The notes beneath the pieces are model-generated. The model was not told where the DNA came from and searched no databases. It saw nothing but the letters and a program-made list of their open reading frames with translations. The translations under genes were made by a program, and so were the position numbers. This document shows positions 52,449-62,676 of a stretch of 64,000 nt of DNA, piece by piece. This DNA is from an uncultured bacterium (GTDB lineage: Bacteria > Vulcanimicrobiota > Xenobia > Xenobiales > Xenobiaceae): the NCBI GenBank assembly GCA_934621605.1, contig CAKTUZ010000003.1:74551-138550 (forward strand), given 5' to 3'. Numbering within the stretch: position 1 is the stretch's first letter; each line of letters opens with the position of its first letter.

Positions 52449-52787
52449 TTAATTCTCAAACAAAGGAGCGCCAGCTACTTCAATCTTATCGCCAGCTTTA
52501 ATGGAGACATAAGCCTTCTTATAATCAGGGCGCTTGCCGTAAACGCGACCGCGTCTCTTAACTTTGCCTCTCATGCGAACGGTCGTCACCTTAGTGACGG
52601 TAACGTTGAACATAGACTCTACGGCGTTACGGATATCAAACTTGTTGGCTTTAAGGTCTACCAAGAAGGTATACTTATTGTCAGCATGCTGTTCCATGCT
52701 CTTCTCAGTGATAAGAGGACGAAGGAGCACGTCGTGAGTGCTGTAGCGGAGATTGTGTACGCTGCTGGTAATCTTCTGAGTAGCCAT
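52449..52787 (-). CDS. rplW: 50S ribosomal protein L23
   Basis: 112 residues: HDVLLRPLITEKSMEQHADNKYTFLVDLKANKFDIRNAVESMFNVTVTKV and RGKVKRRGRVYGKRPDYKKAYVSI. It is the docking site for trigger factor and SRP. Its start overlaps the rplD stop by one base. Confidence 0.97.
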   Translation of the reverse strand: MATQKITSSVHNLRYSTHDVLLRPLITEKSMEQHADNKYTFLVDLKANKFDIRNAVESMFNVTVTKVTTVRMRGKVKRRGRVYGKRPDYKKAYVSIKAGDKIEVAGAPLFEN

Positions 52788-53419
52788 TATGCTAAGCCCT
52801 CCTCGATAGCTTTCAAGGCGTCGCTGGTAGCAACAAGCCTAGGATAATCGATAACATCCAGCAAGTTTAAGTTGCGGGCCTCAACCACGCGAACATTAGG
52901 GATGTTAGCAGCGGACTTTAAGGTTTTCTCATCAGCATCTTTAAGAACAACCAAAACACGGCCTTCGGTAGGCTGGACTTTGATAGCATCCAAAACGGCA
53001 ATAAATGCCTTAGTTTTGTACTCTTCAATCTTAAGAGCATCGAGAGCGGTCAACACGGACTCGTTCACGCGCTGGGAGAGAGCGCTACGCAAAGCTAAAC
53101 GACGCATTTTGCGAGGAATAGCCTGGGTATAGCTGCGAACGACGGGACCAAAGGTGATAGCACCACCACGCATCAAAGGAGAACGTCTGGAACCCTGACG
53201 GGCCATACCAGTACCCTTCTGACGGAAAGGTTTTCTTCCTCCGCCGGAAACTTCTCCGCGGGTTTTGGTTTTAGCGTTTCCCTGACGCTGATTAGCGCGC
53301 AAAGAAACCATAACCTGGTGAATAAGTGCCTCGTTGTAGGGCACGGCGAAGACTTCTTGGTTGAGCTCCAGCTCCCCAACAGTCTCGCCCTTCATGTTAT
53401 AAAGGGATACCTTAGGCAT
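52787..53419 (-). CDS. rplD: 50S ribosomal protein L4
   Basis: 210 residues: NQRQGNAKTKTRGEVSGGGRKPFRQKGTGMARQGSRRSPLMRGGAITFGP and RALRSALSQRVNES-type sequence. The extended loop lines the exit tunnel. L4 represses the S10 operon in E. coli. Confidence 0.97.
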   Translation of the reverse strand: MPKVSLYNMKGETVGELELNQEVFAVPYNEALIHQVMVSLRANQRQGNAKTKTRGEVSGGGRKPFRQKGTGMARQGSRRSPLMRGGAITFGPVVRSYTQAIPRKMRRLALRSALSQRVNESVLTALDALKIEEYKTKAFIAVLDAIKVQPTEGRVLVVLKDADEKTLKSAANIPNVRVVEARNLNLLDVIDYPRLVATSDALKAIEEGLA

Positions 53420-53452
53420 CGTAATTTCCTGAGCCTTTCCTGAAACTGTTTA

Positions 53453-54076
53453 TTACTTCTTGACAGAAGTCCGAATAGTGACCAAGCCTTGGTTCGGACC
53501 GGGGACTGAGCCTTTTACTAACAATACGTTACGCTCTAAATCTACGCGAACAACAGTAAGTCCCTGAGTTGTTACGCGGACATCACCCATATGACCAGGT
53601 TTTCTGGTACCGGGGAATACACGAGCAGCATCAGTAGCGCCGCTGGAAGCGGGCACGCGGTGAGACATGGAACCGTGGGAGTTACCGCCGCCACCGAAAT
53701 TATGTCTCTTCATACCGCCTTGGAAACCCTTACCTTTGGAGGTTCCCATAACATCTACTTTATCGCCAGCCTGGAAGACGTCAACTTTAATTTCCTGACC
53801 AACCTCGTAAGAAGCGGAATCATCTAAACGGAATTCTCTTAAATAACGCTTATTGGCTACACCGTGCTTCTTGAAATGACCGGCACGGGGCTTGTTAACT
53901 AATTTATCACGGATCTCACCGAAACCAACCTGAATGGCTTCGTAACCGTCGTTCTCTTTGGTGCGCTTTTGGACTACGACACAGGGACCGGCCTCAATAA
54001 CGGTGACGGGAACGATCACGCCTTTCTCGTCGTAAACCTGAGTCATACCAACTTTTTTGCCTAAAATGGCTCTCAT
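53453..54076 (-). CDS. rplC: 50S ribosomal protein L3
   Basis: An ATG at 54076 with AGAGGA upstream gives 207 residues; 32 open codons upstream are unsupported. [31 protein letters not shown] and [51 protein letters not shown] are diagnostic. Confidence 0.97.
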   Translation of the reverse strand: MRAILGKKVGMTQVYDEKGVIVPVTVIEAGPCVVVQKRTKENDGYEAIQVGFGEIRDKLVNKPRAGHFKKHGVANKRYLREFRLDDSASYEVGQEIKVDVFQAGDKVDVMGTSKGKGFQGGMKRHNFGGGGNSHGSMSHRVPASSGATDAARVFPGTRKPGHMGDVRVTTQGLTVVRVDLERNVLLVKGSVPGPNQGLVTIRTSVKK

Positions 54077-54198
54077 TGTTATTCCTCTATTTTCTTGCTC
54101 GCTCTCAAGCGAGGTGGGATGCAGCTTGCGGACAATCGACCTCGTCCTTACCCAGCGGCTGCAAGACAACATAATTCACAGTTGCCTTGGCTGGCTAA

Positions 54199-54510
54199 TT
54201 AGCTTCTAATTTCGATATCGACGCCAGCGGGAAGGTCAACCTTCATAAGCTGTTCGATAGTCTTCTGAGACTGATCGAAATAGATGTCGATTAAACGCTT
54301 GTGGGTACGGATCTCAAAGTGCTCACGGGACTTCTTATCGACGAAGGGAGAACGGTTTACGCACCATACATTCTTCTCGGTAGGAAGGGGCACGGGACCG
54401 GAAATGTGAGCGCCGGTTTGACGGGCGATCTGCACAATCTTTTCGGCCGAATCATCTAAAAGCGCGTAATCAAAGGCTTTAAGACGAATACGGATCCTCT
54501 GTTTGGACAT
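54199..54510 (-). CDS. rpsJ: 30S ribosomal protein S10
   Basis: The ATG at 54510 follows AGGAGGA and gives 103 residues. [71 protein letters not shown] is diagnostic. It also works with NusB in antitermination. Confidence 0.97.
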   Translation of the reverse strand: MSKQRIRIRLKAFDYALLDDSAEKIVQIARQTGAHISGPVPLPTEKNVWCVNRSPFVDKKSREHFEIRTHKRLIDIYFDQSQKTIEQLMKVDLPAGVDIEIRS

Positions 54511-54540
54511 TTTTCCTCCTAATGGACAGGTCACAATTTA

Positions 54541-54578
54541 TCATCCGGCCCCCGACTGCTAAGCCGAAAACCGGATGA
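54541..54578 (-). other. Hairpin between tuf and rpsJ
   Basis: TCATCCGG and CCGGATGA form a perfect 8-bp stem around a 22-base loop. It has no U-tract, so processing or a leader element is as likely as termination. Confidence 0.45.
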
Positions 54579-54609
54579 CAAACTAAATAGTGACCTATTT
54601 ACAAAAAAC

Positions 54610-55812
54610 CTACTCGATGATCTCGGTTACGACACCAGCACCAACGGTTCTGCCGCCTTCGCGGATAGCGAAGCGGAGGTTCTTCTCAATGGCGATGGGC
54701 TGAATGAGCTCAACGGTCATATCAATGTGGTCACCGGGCATTACCATCTCTACGCCTTCGGGCAAGTTAATGGTACCGGTTACGTCAGTCGTACGGAAGT
54801 AGAACTGAGGACGATAGCCGGGGAAGAAGGGCTTGTGACGGCCGCCTTCTTCTTTCTTAAGAACCATAACGCGGGCCACAAACTTGGTGTGGGGCTTAAT
54901 GGAACCGGGCTTAGCCAATACCATACCGCGAACGATATCTTTACGATCTACGCCACGGAGCAATACGCCGACGTTGTCACCGGCCATACCTTCATCGAGG
55001 ATTTTGTGGAACATCTCGACACCGGTAACGACGACTTTACGGGTCTCTTCATGAACACCGACGATCTCAACTTCGTCACCGGTGTGAATCTTACCACGCT
55101 CTACACGGCCAGTAGCAACGGTGCCGCGACCGGTAATGGTGAAGACATCTTCGACGGGGAGCAAGAAGGGCTGGTCAACGGGACGCTGAGGCTCGGGAAT
55201 CCAAGTATCGACGGCGTCGAGAAGTTTCCAGATAGCTCCGCACCACTTGCACTCTCTGCTAGCACAACCGCACTCCAAAGCTTTGAGGGCGGAACCAGTG
55301 ATAATGGGAGTATTCTCGCCATCAAAACTGTAGTCAGAAAGGAGATCGCGAAGTTCCATCTCGACCAATTCGATCAACTCGGGGTCGTCTACCATATCGC
55401 ACTTGTTCAAGAATACGACCAAGGCGGGTACGTTTACCTGACGGGCGAGGAGGATGTGCTCACGGGTCTGAGGCATAGGACCATCGGTAGCGGCTACAAC
55501 CAGAATAGCACCGTCCATCTGAGCAGCACCGGTAATCATGTTCTTGATATAGTCGGCGTGTCCGGGGCAGTCTACGTGAGCGTAGTGACGCTTCTCGGTC
55601 TCGTACTCTACGTGGCAGATAGCGATCGTGATACCACGGGCCTTCTCTTCAGGGGCGCCGTCGATTTCGTCTACGGGCTTAAACTCAGCTTGGCCAGCCT
55701 TAGCGAGAACCGTCAAGATAGCGGCGGTGAGAGTAGTTTTACCATGGTCTACGTGTCCGATAGTACCTACGTTTACGTGAGGCTTACTACGAACAAAATG
55801 TTCCTTGCCCAT
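54610..55812 (-). CDS. tuf: Elongation factor Tu
   Basis: 400 residues with GGAGGAA before ATG. GTPase motifs [42 protein letters not shown]. An insertion after GSALKAL contains four cysteines in [11 protein letters not shown], replacing the usual short acidic loop. EF-Tu delivers aminoacyl-tRNA to the ribosome. The minus-strand gap to fusA has no gene. Confidence 0.97.
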   Translation of the reverse strand: MGKEHFVRSKPHVNVGTIGHVDHGKTTLTAAILTVLAKAGQAEFKPVDEIDGAPEEKARGITIAICHVEYETEKRHYAHVDCPGHADYIKNMITGAAQMDGAILVVAATDGPMPQTREHILLARQVNVPALVVFLNKCDMVDDPELIELVEMELRDLLSDYSFDGENTPIITGSALKALECGCASRECKWCGAIWKLLDAVDTWIPEPQRPVDQPFLLPVEDVFTITGRGTVATGRVERGKIHTGDEVEIVGVHEETRKVVVTGVEMFHKILDEGMAGDNVGVLLRGVDRKDIVRGMVLAKPGSIKPHTKFVARVMVLKKEEGGRHKPFFPGYRPQFYFRTTDVTGTINLPEGVEMVMPGDHIDMTVELIQPIAIEKNLRFAIREGGRTVGAGVVTEIIE

Positions 55813-56068
55813 TATTATTCCTCCATTCCGAGAGAGCAGACTGGCTATCCCGGAGTTTGCTATTTTGTAGTAAAAAAACTATATATCAGCTGACAAAAAA
55901 GCAGCTGTATCGCGTTGAGCTTCACCATTACGGCGTTTAAGCTCTTACACAAAAAGAATACACCCTTCGGGGATTTTACTCTAAACGGATCGTCTTGTAA
56001 AGTATCCTGGAAAGATTTATTCCCATTTATTTTTGAAGCAGGCAGAGAACTCCTGACTGCTCTGCCTT

Positions 56069-58162
56069 TTACATTATCCTACCGGTTATACGGTTAATAA
56101 TCTGATCTTGAATATTCTTGGGTACTTCAGCATAGAAACCAAATTCCATAGAAGCAGTACCACGCCCCTGAGAAATATTGCGCAATGTAGTGGTATAACC
56201 AAACATTTCCGCCAAGGGAGCTTGAGCCTTAACAATTTGAATATTGTTAGAATCGACATCCAAACTTTCAATTTTACCGCGACGCCCGTTGATATCTCCA
56301 ATAACATCACCGAGATAACTATCAGGAACTTCGATTTCAACCTTCATAATAGGTTCTTTAATATAGCACTCATTTTTGCTCAGAGCTTCACGGAAAGCCA
56401 TGGAACCAGCCACTTTAAAGGCCATCTCTGAAGAGTCCACTTCATGATAGGAGCCATCGAAGAGGACGACTTTAACATCGACCACAGGAAAACCAGCCAA
56501 AACGCCACACTGAGCGGCCTCACGACAACCTTGCTCAACAGCTTTAAAATATTCCTTAGGCACTGTACCGCCGACGACCTTGCTCTCGAACTGAAAACCG
56601 CTGCCAGGCTCCAAAGGAGAGACTTCCACCCAAACGTGACCGAATTGACCGCGACCACCAGTCTGACGCACAAATCTACCTTCAGCTTTGACAGTTTTGC
56701 GCACAGCTTCTTTGTAAGCCACTTGAGGACGTCCCACATTAGCGTCGACTTGGAATTCACGCAGCAATCTGTCTACAATAATATCTAAGTGTAATTCACC
56801 CATACCGGCGATCATAGTCTGTCCAGTATCAGGGTTGGTACTAGTTCTGAAAGTAGGATCTTCATCGGACAATTTGCCCAAAGCGACGCCCATACGATCC
56901 TGATCAGCCTTAGATTTAGGCTCAATAGCTACAGAAATAACTGGATCGGGGAAAGTAATATTCTCTAACTTAATAGGGGCTTTCTCATCACAAAGCGTAT
57001 CACCGGTAGTGGAAATCTTCAAACCCAACACACCGCCAAGCTCGCCAGCATGAAGCTCCATAACATCTTCGCGATGATCGGCATGCATACGAACTAAACG
57101 TCCAATACGTTCACGTTTACCCTTAATGGAATTAAGTACGGCACTGCCCACACTCAATATACCGGAGTAAACACGTACAAAGGCCAATTTCCCTACAAAA
57201 GGATCAGTAGCTATTTTAAAGACTAAAGCGGCCAGGGGCTCTTCGACCAAACCCTTGCGCACAACTTCTTCATCGGTATTGGCATCAATAGCGTGAATTT
57301 CGGGAATTTCCAAAGGAGAAGGTAAAAACTCTACAATAGCATCCAAAAGGAATTGCACGCCTTTATTTTTGAAAGACGATCCACAAAAAACAGGAACAAC
57401 CTCGTTCTTAATACAACGGGCACGCAAACCGCGACGAATCTCCTCCTCAGTCAACTCTTCGCCCATAAGGAATTTTTCAGTCAGTTCCTCTTCACCCTCA
57501 GCAGCTTCAGAAACCATCTTTTCACGATACTCTTTAGCTTGCTCAAGCATATCGGCCGGGATATCGGTATCTTCGAAAACCTGCCCCAATTCGTCTTGAT
57601 AGATACGAGCTTTCATGGTAATGAGATCGATCATACCGATAAAATCACTCTCAGCACCGATAGGCAACTGACAAGGTACGGCGTTAGCTCCAAAACGCTC
57701 GACCATCTTATCCACGACATTTAAGAAGTTAGCTCCGGTACGATCCATCTTATTTACATAAGCGATACGAGGCACTTTATAGCGGTCAGCCTGACGCCAA
57801 ACAGTTTCAGACTGAGGCTGTACACCACCAACAGCACAAAAAACTGCTACCATACCATCCAAAACACGCAGAGAACGCTCCACCTCTACAGTAAAATCGA
57901 CGTGTCCAGGAGTATCAATAACATTAATTATATGATCACGCCATCTGGCTGTAGTTACAGCAGAAGTAATGGTAATGCCGCGTTCTTTTTCCTGGATCAT
58001 CCAGTCCATAGTGGCTGAACCGGCGTCAACATCTCCAATTCTGTGGGTACGGCCGGTATAGAAAAGGATTCTTTCAGTAGTAGTAGTCTTACCGGCATCA
58101 ATATGCGCAGCAATACCTATATTGCGCACTTTAGCGAGATTTATATCTTCTTTAGTAGTCAC
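56069..58162 (-). CDS. fusA: Elongation factor G
   Basis: A GTG at 58162 with AGGA 8 bases upstream gives 697 residues, the normal length, starting [27 protein letters not shown]. An ATG at 58240 would add a 26-residue Ser/Thr-rich leader but has a weak ribosome site. GTPase motifs [48 protein letters not shown] are present, as are domains II-V. It drives translocation. Confidence 0.96.
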   Translation of the reverse strand: MTTKEDINLAKVRNIGIAAHIDAGKTTTTERILFYTGRTHRIGDVDAGSATMDWMIQEKERGITITSAVTTARWRDHIINVIDTPGHVDFTVEVERSLRVLDGMVAVFCAVGGVQPQSETVWRQADRYKVPRIAYVNKMDRTGANFLNVVDKMVERFGANAVPCQLPIGAESDFIGMIDLITMKARIYQDELGQVFEDTDIPADMLEQAKEYREKMVSEAAEGEEELTEKFLMGEELTEEEIRRGLRARCIKNEVVPVFCGSSFKNKGVQFLLDAIVEFLPSPLEIPEIHAIDANTDEEVVRKGLVEEPLAALVFKIATDPFVGKLAFVRVYSGILSVGSAVLNSIKGKRERIGRLVRMHADHREDVMELHAGELGGVLGLKISTTGDTLCDEKAPIKLENITFPDPVISVAIEPKSKADQDRMGVALGKLSDEDPTFRTSTNPDTGQTMIAGMGELHLDIIVDRLLREFQVDANVGRPQVAYKEAVRKTVKAEGRFVRQTGGRGQFGHVWVEVSPLEPGSGFQFESKVVGGTVPKEYFKAVEQGCREAAQCGVLAGFPVVDVKVVLFDGSYHEVDSSEMAFKVAGSMAFREALSKNECYIKEPIMKVEIEVPDSYLGDVIGDINGRRGKIESLDVDSNNIQIVKAQAPLAEMFGYTTTLRNISQGRGTASMEFGFYAEVPKNIQDQIINRITGRIM

Positions 58163-58240
58163 ACACGTATTCCTGACTATCTCGTTAGCGAGATTAGTTG
58201 TTCCATCTGTTGTTTCTGATGAGCTAACGTTTACGCTCAT

Positions 58241-58826
58241 AAATTATGTCTGCCCCAATTCTTTTTAAGATCAAGTAAAAAGAGCACGGCCTTTCAAGAA
58301 CCGCTGAAGTCTTCCCCCACTTTATTACTATCAATAGTGCTAAGTTTCTAAAATCAGACAGCCAGCCATTTTTCAATTTCTATAAATTGACTTAGACGGC
58401 GCTTCATATGAGAGAGAAAAAAAATACGAAAAAAGTACTACTCGATATTCTCAAAAAAAGCGCTATACCGATTATCGAGAGGTACAAGCGCCATTCCTAC
58501 AATATTCATCTCTGCGATCGCAATTTTACCATTTCGACCGTTCAACTCGCACCTGCAATTCTTCATCTTATTCTTATCGAAAAAAAAGTCCAAGAATCGG
58601 GCTTGACGCTATTACGCTAACCGACAAATAAAAAGCGGCATGCATTCCGTGCGTCTGCGGCATTATACAAAATTTCCCCTTGGCTTGTATGCTACCCAAT
58701 TATCCCAACCGACTATTCAAAAAGATGCTAGGTAACACAACTTACAAAACCTAGGAAGGGCGGAACCTTCCGAGCACTCGGCAGATTCCGCCCCACTTAA
58801 TAAAGGACTAAAGCCTAATAGAGAAA
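58241..58826 (-). other. Long fusA-rpsG gap
   Basis: 586 bases with no supported gene. It holds a strong hairpin next to rpsG (58758-58793) and another short hairpin with a U5 tract (about 58276-58306). A plus-strand open frame at 58408-58620 has no ribosome site and is not called. fusA may have its own promoter here; none was clear. Confidence 0.5.
58744..58793 (-). terminator. Probable terminator after rpsG
   Basis: GGGCGGAA and TTCCGCCC form a perfect 8-bp stem, with an inner CCGAG/CTCGG hairpin. A short U4 lies a few bases beyond. It could also be a leader structure. Confidence 0.55.
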
Positions 58827-59297
58827 TTACCAGCGATAGTGAGCGAAAGCCTTGTTGGCTTCAGCCATACGATGGGTTTCTTCCTTCTTCTTAACGGCCT
58901 TGCCGATGCCCTTGGAAGTGTCGATTAACTCATCAGCCAATCTCTCACGCATAGTATGACCGGCTCTGGTTCTGGCACTGGCGAGAATCCAGCGCATACC
59001 CAAACTGACGCGACGCTCTTCACGAACTTCGACAGGAACCTGATAAGTAGCACCACCTACACGACGAGGACGAACCTCTACGGTAGGCATAGCATTTTCC
59101 ATAGCCTCAGCGAAAACGCTCATAGAATCTTTACCGGTCTTCTGGGCAACGATCTCCAAAGCGCCGTAAACGATCTTCTCGGCTACGCTCTTTTTACCGC
59201 GTTGCATAACGCGGTTGATGAACTTGGTCAATCTTTCATCATGGTACACCGGATCGGGAATAGTGATCCTTTTAGGTGCGCGGCGATTTCTAGACAT
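58827..59297 (-). CDS. rpsG: 30S ribosomal protein S7
   Basis: The ATG at 59297 follows GGAGGAG and gives 156 residues. [43 protein letters not shown] and [25 protein letters not shown] are diagnostic. It nucleates the 30S head and represses the str operon in E. coli. Confidence 0.97.
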   Translation of the reverse strand: MSRNRRAPKRITIPDPVYHDERLTKFINRVMQRGKKSVAEKIVYGALEIVAQKTGKDSMSVFAEAMENAMPTVEVRPRRVGGATYQVPVEVREERRVSLGMRWILASARTRAGHTMRERLADELIDTSKGIGKAVKKKEETHRMAEANKAFAHYRW

Positions 59298-59440
59298 TAT
59301 TTGTCTCCTCCGTCTACTGCACTCCGCTCTAGCCTTGGCATAGGCTGGACTGCAGGACAACAATTAAGCTTTGCTAAGCTACATATTTGGCAAATTCTCT
59401 TCTGCTTCTTAACTCAAAAAAAACAGAGAACTTGCTTACA

Positions 59441-59869
59441 TTACTTCTTCTTGGCATCCTTAGGACGCTTGGCGCCATACTTGGAACGCCCCTGACGACG
59501 GTTAGCCACGCCGCCGGCATCCAAAGTACCACGAACGATGTGATAACGCACACCGGGAAGGTCTTTTACACGTCCGCCTCTGATAAGGACAACGGAGTGC
59601 TCCTGAAGGTTATGACCAATACCGGGAATATAAGCAGTAACCTCGATACCGTTGGTCAAACGCACACGGGCAACCTTACGCATAGCTGAGTTAGGTTTTT
59701 TAGGGCTGACGGTCTTAACCTGAGTACAAACACCCTGCTTTTGGGGGCTTCCACCGGTGTCAATTCTCTTCATAAGTAAAGAGTTGTTGGAGAAGTGCAA
59801 TGCGGGGGCCTTGCTCTTGTAAGCAGGTTTCTTACGACCGTAACGCACCAACTGGTTAATAGTGGGCAT
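59441..59869 (-). CDS. rpsL: 30S ribosomal protein S12
   Basis: 142 residues: [24 protein letters not shown], an inserted [17 protein letters not shown], then [31 protein letters not shown]. The insertion resembles that of Firmicutes S12. Lys in PKKPNSA is the streptomycin-sensitive residue. It is the first gene of the str operon. Confidence 0.97.
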   Translation of the reverse strand: MPTINQLVRYGRKKPAYKSKAPALHFSNNSLLMKRIDTGGSPQKQGVCTQVKTVSPKKPNSAMRKVARVRLTNGIEVTAYIPGIGHNLQEHSVVLIRGGRVKDLPGVRYHIVRGTLDAGGVANRRQGRSKYGAKRPKDAKKK

Positions 59870-60023
59870 GAATTACTCCTCAAACTTTTGCCGACTTTAG
59901 CTGTCTCAACCTCTTTATCAGTTTGGCCTATCCGACCAAAACACGGGAGACAAGCCTTCTATCAGTCGGTAAATAACAAAAAGTTAGAAAATTTCTGAGC
60001 CTATCACCCAGAAAAGCTATAGA

Positions 60024-60052
60024 AGTTTAGCATTTGTCAAGAGAAAAGTCAA
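60024..60052 (-). promoter_or_regulatory. str operon promoter
   Basis: TTGACT (60047-60052) and TAAACT (60024-60029) are 17 bases apart on the minus strand. A TTGACA overlaps but has no -10 at proper spacing. The leader of about 150 bases contains CCGAC/GTCGG pairing. Confidence 0.65.
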
Positions 60053-60079
60053 CGAAAACAAACTTTATAAGTCCATTTT

Positions 60080-60808
60080 TTAATTATCATTTTTCTCATA
60101 CTCGCAAAAACGATAACCCAACCCGCGTTCATTAAAAATATAGCGCGGATTGGCGGGATCAGGCTCAATTTTTTTACGCAAATAATTTACATACAAACGC
60201 AATAGTTGCGTATCATCTCGATATTCCGGCCCCCACACCCTGGAAAGCAAGTTTTCATGACTAAGTAATTTGCCGGGATGATTAACAAAATGATGGAGAA
60301 GTTTGTACTCGGTAGGACGCAAATGGATTTCCTGACCGTCAACTTCTGCCAAACGGCGATCGAAGTCGACCGTTAAGCGCGAATCAATTACCACTCTATT
60401 TCTGGCCAAAGGAGCCGGAGCATCCAAACGACGTAATACGGCTTTTATGCGACTAACCAATTCGCGATGACCGAAAGGCTTGCCAATATAATCATCAGCT
60501 CCCAACTCCAAGCCGCGCACTCTGGCGTCTTCGTTATCCTGAACTGTCAGCATAATACAGGGGATACCCAAAGAGCGACGCACATCTTCCAAAACATCGA
60601 AACCGGACATATCCGGCAAATTAACATCCAACAAAACCAAATCCGGCAATTCGTCGCGAATACGCCTAGTACCCTCGGCTCCGGTAGTGGCCCCAGAGAC
60701 AACAAAACCGGCGCTTTCCAAAGTGGTTCTGATTAAATCCAGTACATGAGGATCATCCTCTACGGCTACAATACGCCTTCCTTTATAAGACGGTGTCGGA
60801 GTCATCAT
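60080..60808 (-). CDS. OmpR/PhoB-family response regulator
   Basis: 242 residues with AAGGAGGG 8 bases before ATG. Receiver domain: acidic pocket VEDD, phosphorylated Asp61 in LVLLDVNLPDMSG, Thr88 and Lys110 in GADDYIGKPF. The C-terminal winged helix has LRPTEYKLLHHFVNHPGKLLSHENLLSRVWG and ERGLGYRF. Its start overlaps the histidine kinase stop by 26 bases, so the two are one operon and probably partners. Signal unknown. Confidence 0.93.
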   Translation of the reverse strand: MMTPTPSYKGRRIVAVEDDPHVLDLIRTTLESAGFVVSGATTGAEGTRRIRDELPDLVLLDVNLPDMSGFDVLEDVRRSLGIPCIMLTVQDNEDARVRGLELGADDYIGKPFGHRELVSRIKAVLRRLDAPAPLARNRVVIDSRLTVDFDRRLAEVDGQEIHLRPTEYKLLHHFVNHPGKLLSHENLLSRVWGPEYRDDTQLLRLYVNYLRKKIEPDPANPRYIFNERGLGYRFCEYEKNDN

Positions 60809-62447
60809 GTTTTTTACCCTCCTTGCAAGGCAAACTGAAGTAGAAACAGGCTCCGCCGCCGGAACCGTGGTTCACGCCAATAGTACCGCCGTGAGCATCT
60901 ATAATAGCTTTAGAAATAAATAACCCCAAGCCACTGCCGCGCACCTTCCTTTTCATCTCCTGACCACGCTCAAAAAGACCAAAGATCCTTTTAGCATCCT
61001 CGTCGCTAACACCAGGTCCCTGATCGGCAACAGACACGACCACACTATCCAGTTGTTTTTTTATTTTTATAATAACCTTTCCTTCCGTGCTGTATTTAAT
61101 GGCATTTTCCACCAAGTTGGTCATAACTTGCTCTAAGCGAGAAATATCGCCCCAAACGGCAGGAATTTTTCCCTCAGATTCTTTGCTTATAGTAATATTT
61201 TTAACGGCAGCCATGGCGCTTAAACGACGGATAGTACGGTCGGCCATGCTATCCAAATCAACCATATCGCAACTTAAGCAAATACCGCCGGCTTGAATTG
61301 AAGCGGCCTCCAACATTTGCTTAACCATTTTTTGCAAACGTTCACTTTCTTCAAAAATCACTTGCGCTTTTTGCTGAATCATTTCGCGTGGCATATCGAT
61401 TTCCGGATCACTCATTAAACCAGCAAACCCTTTAATTACAGCAATAGGCGTTTGCAACTCGTGAGACATGGCTGAAAGAAAAACCTTACCCAAACGCTCA
61501 GTTTCCTTGCGCTTACTTATATCGCGCAGTGTCATTACCCAACCGTTGGGAATACCAGAAGCATCTCTTACAGTTAAGCCTATGACTTCGACATCAATTT
61601 TTTGTCCGTCACGATCAGTCAGAACCGCTTCAATAGGCTCTGCGCTAATAGCTAAATTTATCGGACTAGGCTGATTATAAAGTGCTAAACCGTAACCACC
61701 CTTATTGGGAGTATAAGTTCCGCTGCCTGCATCTATTGAGCCTATGGGTAAAATTTTATAGACAGGTTGCCCCACCGCTTCACTGACTTTCCAACCGCTA
61801 AGAGCTTCTAAAGCTGGATTGATGCCGACCAGTTTGCCCTCTCTATCTACTATAGCAACTCCGTCTTTAGAGCGATTGAGCATAGTATCAAGCCAACTGC
61901 GCTCACGCATAAGGCTATAAATTAAATTGGCATGACGAATACTTACTTCCAAGCGATCCAACATAAGGTTATACATTTGCGGATAGCGATGTAAGAAAGT
62001 TGGCAAATCTTGAGAATGGAGAAGAATAAATAGACCAACAGCTTCTTCGGCTGACATAACCGGCATAATCAAAGCATAAGATTTACCCATACCTAAACGT
62101 GCCGCTTCGCCTTCTAAACTGCGCTGTAACTTTCTATTTCTGTATAGAGAGTCGCCTCCCAAATTATCCCAAGGGGAGCGCTGCATCCTTTGCGCCGCTT
62201 CAGTAGCTAAGGTACTAAAACGTTCACCAGGGTATTTTTCTAAGCCATAACTGTAAGTATGAAATTGCACATTTCCTTCAACTCCGTTCCATACTACCAA
62301 AACGCTAGATTTGCCTCCGGAAGCCTCCGTTAGGCGGCGCAACATTACAAACAGCTCAGATTCAGAATAGGATTTTTCTTTTTCGTCATTATTGTTTTGC
62401 GGAACTACCACACCAGCAAGGTCGCGTTCTTCGGTTAATAGGCTCAT
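60783..62447 (-). CDS. Soluble sensor histidine kinase (GAF-PAS-HisKA-HATPase)
   Basis: 554 residues with no membrane segment. A GAF-like region is at about 30-180, a PAS domain at about 185-310 (GVAIVDREGKLVGINPALEALSGW), then HisKA with His329 in SAMSHELQTP, and the ATPase domain with NLVENAIKYS, DQGPGVSDEDAKRIF and RGSGLGLFISKAI. It would sense a cytoplasmic signal and phosphorylate the regulator at 60080. Confidence 0.92.
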   Translation of the reverse strand: MSLLTEERDLAGVVVPQNNNDEKEKSYSESELFVMLRRLTEASGGKSSVLVVWNGVEGNVQFHTYSYGLEKYPGERFSTLATEAAQRMQRSPWDNLGGDSLYRNRKLQRSLEGEAARLGMGKSYALIMPVMSAEEAVGLFILLHSQDLPTFLHRYPQMYNLMLDRLEVSIRHANLIYSLMRERSWLDTMLNRSKDGVAIVDREGKLVGINPALEALSGWKVSEAVGQPVYKILPIGSIDAGSGTYTPNKGGYGLALYNQPSPINLAISAEPIEAVLTDRDGQKIDVEVIGLTVRDASGIPNGWVMTLRDISKRKETERLGKVFLSAMSHELQTPIAVIKGFAGLMSDPEIDMPREMIQQKAQVIFEESERLQKMVKQMLEAASIQAGGICLSCDMVDLDSMADRTIRRLSAMAAVKNITISKESEGKIPAVWGDISRLEQVMTNLVENAIKYSTEGKVIIKIKKQLDSVVVSVADQGPGVSDEDAKRIFGLFERGQEMKRKVRGSGLGLFISKAIIDAHGGTIGVNHGSGGGACFYFSLPCKEGKKHDDSDTVL

Positions 62448-62545
62448 TTATATCTTAGCTCCAATATTCAATACCATAGAATAAGAATAAGCTACATTGT
62501 ACTAGCCTTAGCATTTCGTGCAACCATTATTTTATAAGATACCCA

Positions 62546-62585
62546 GCCATTCATCCCACGGTCTAAAGACCGTGGGATGAATGGC
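62546..62585. repeat. 19-bp perfect palindrome upstream of tnpB
   Basis: GCCATTCATCCCACGGTCT and its exact reverse complement are separated by two bases. It is probably the left-end structure of the TnpB element, or a terminator against the kinase gene's upstream region. Confidence 0.6.
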
Positions 62586-62676
62586 GTCAACTTTGGACGA
62601 AATGCAGCCTTGCTGTAATATAATATTCCGGTAACACACATGGTACTATTCTAAATCTATAGAAAGGAGAAATCAT

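Noticed and set aside
54727..55893. Plus-strand 388-codon open frame opposite tuf
   Set aside because: It is a codon-bias shadow of the highly conserved tuf gene.
58408..58620. Plus-strand 70-codon open frame in the rpsG-fusA gap
   Set aside because: There is no ribosome site, no recognisable domain, and no promoter; AT-rich frames of this length arise by chance.
62546..62585. Palindrome as an ordinary kinase-gene terminator
   Set aside because: The kinase gene reads away from it, and there is no U-tract; an element end fits better.
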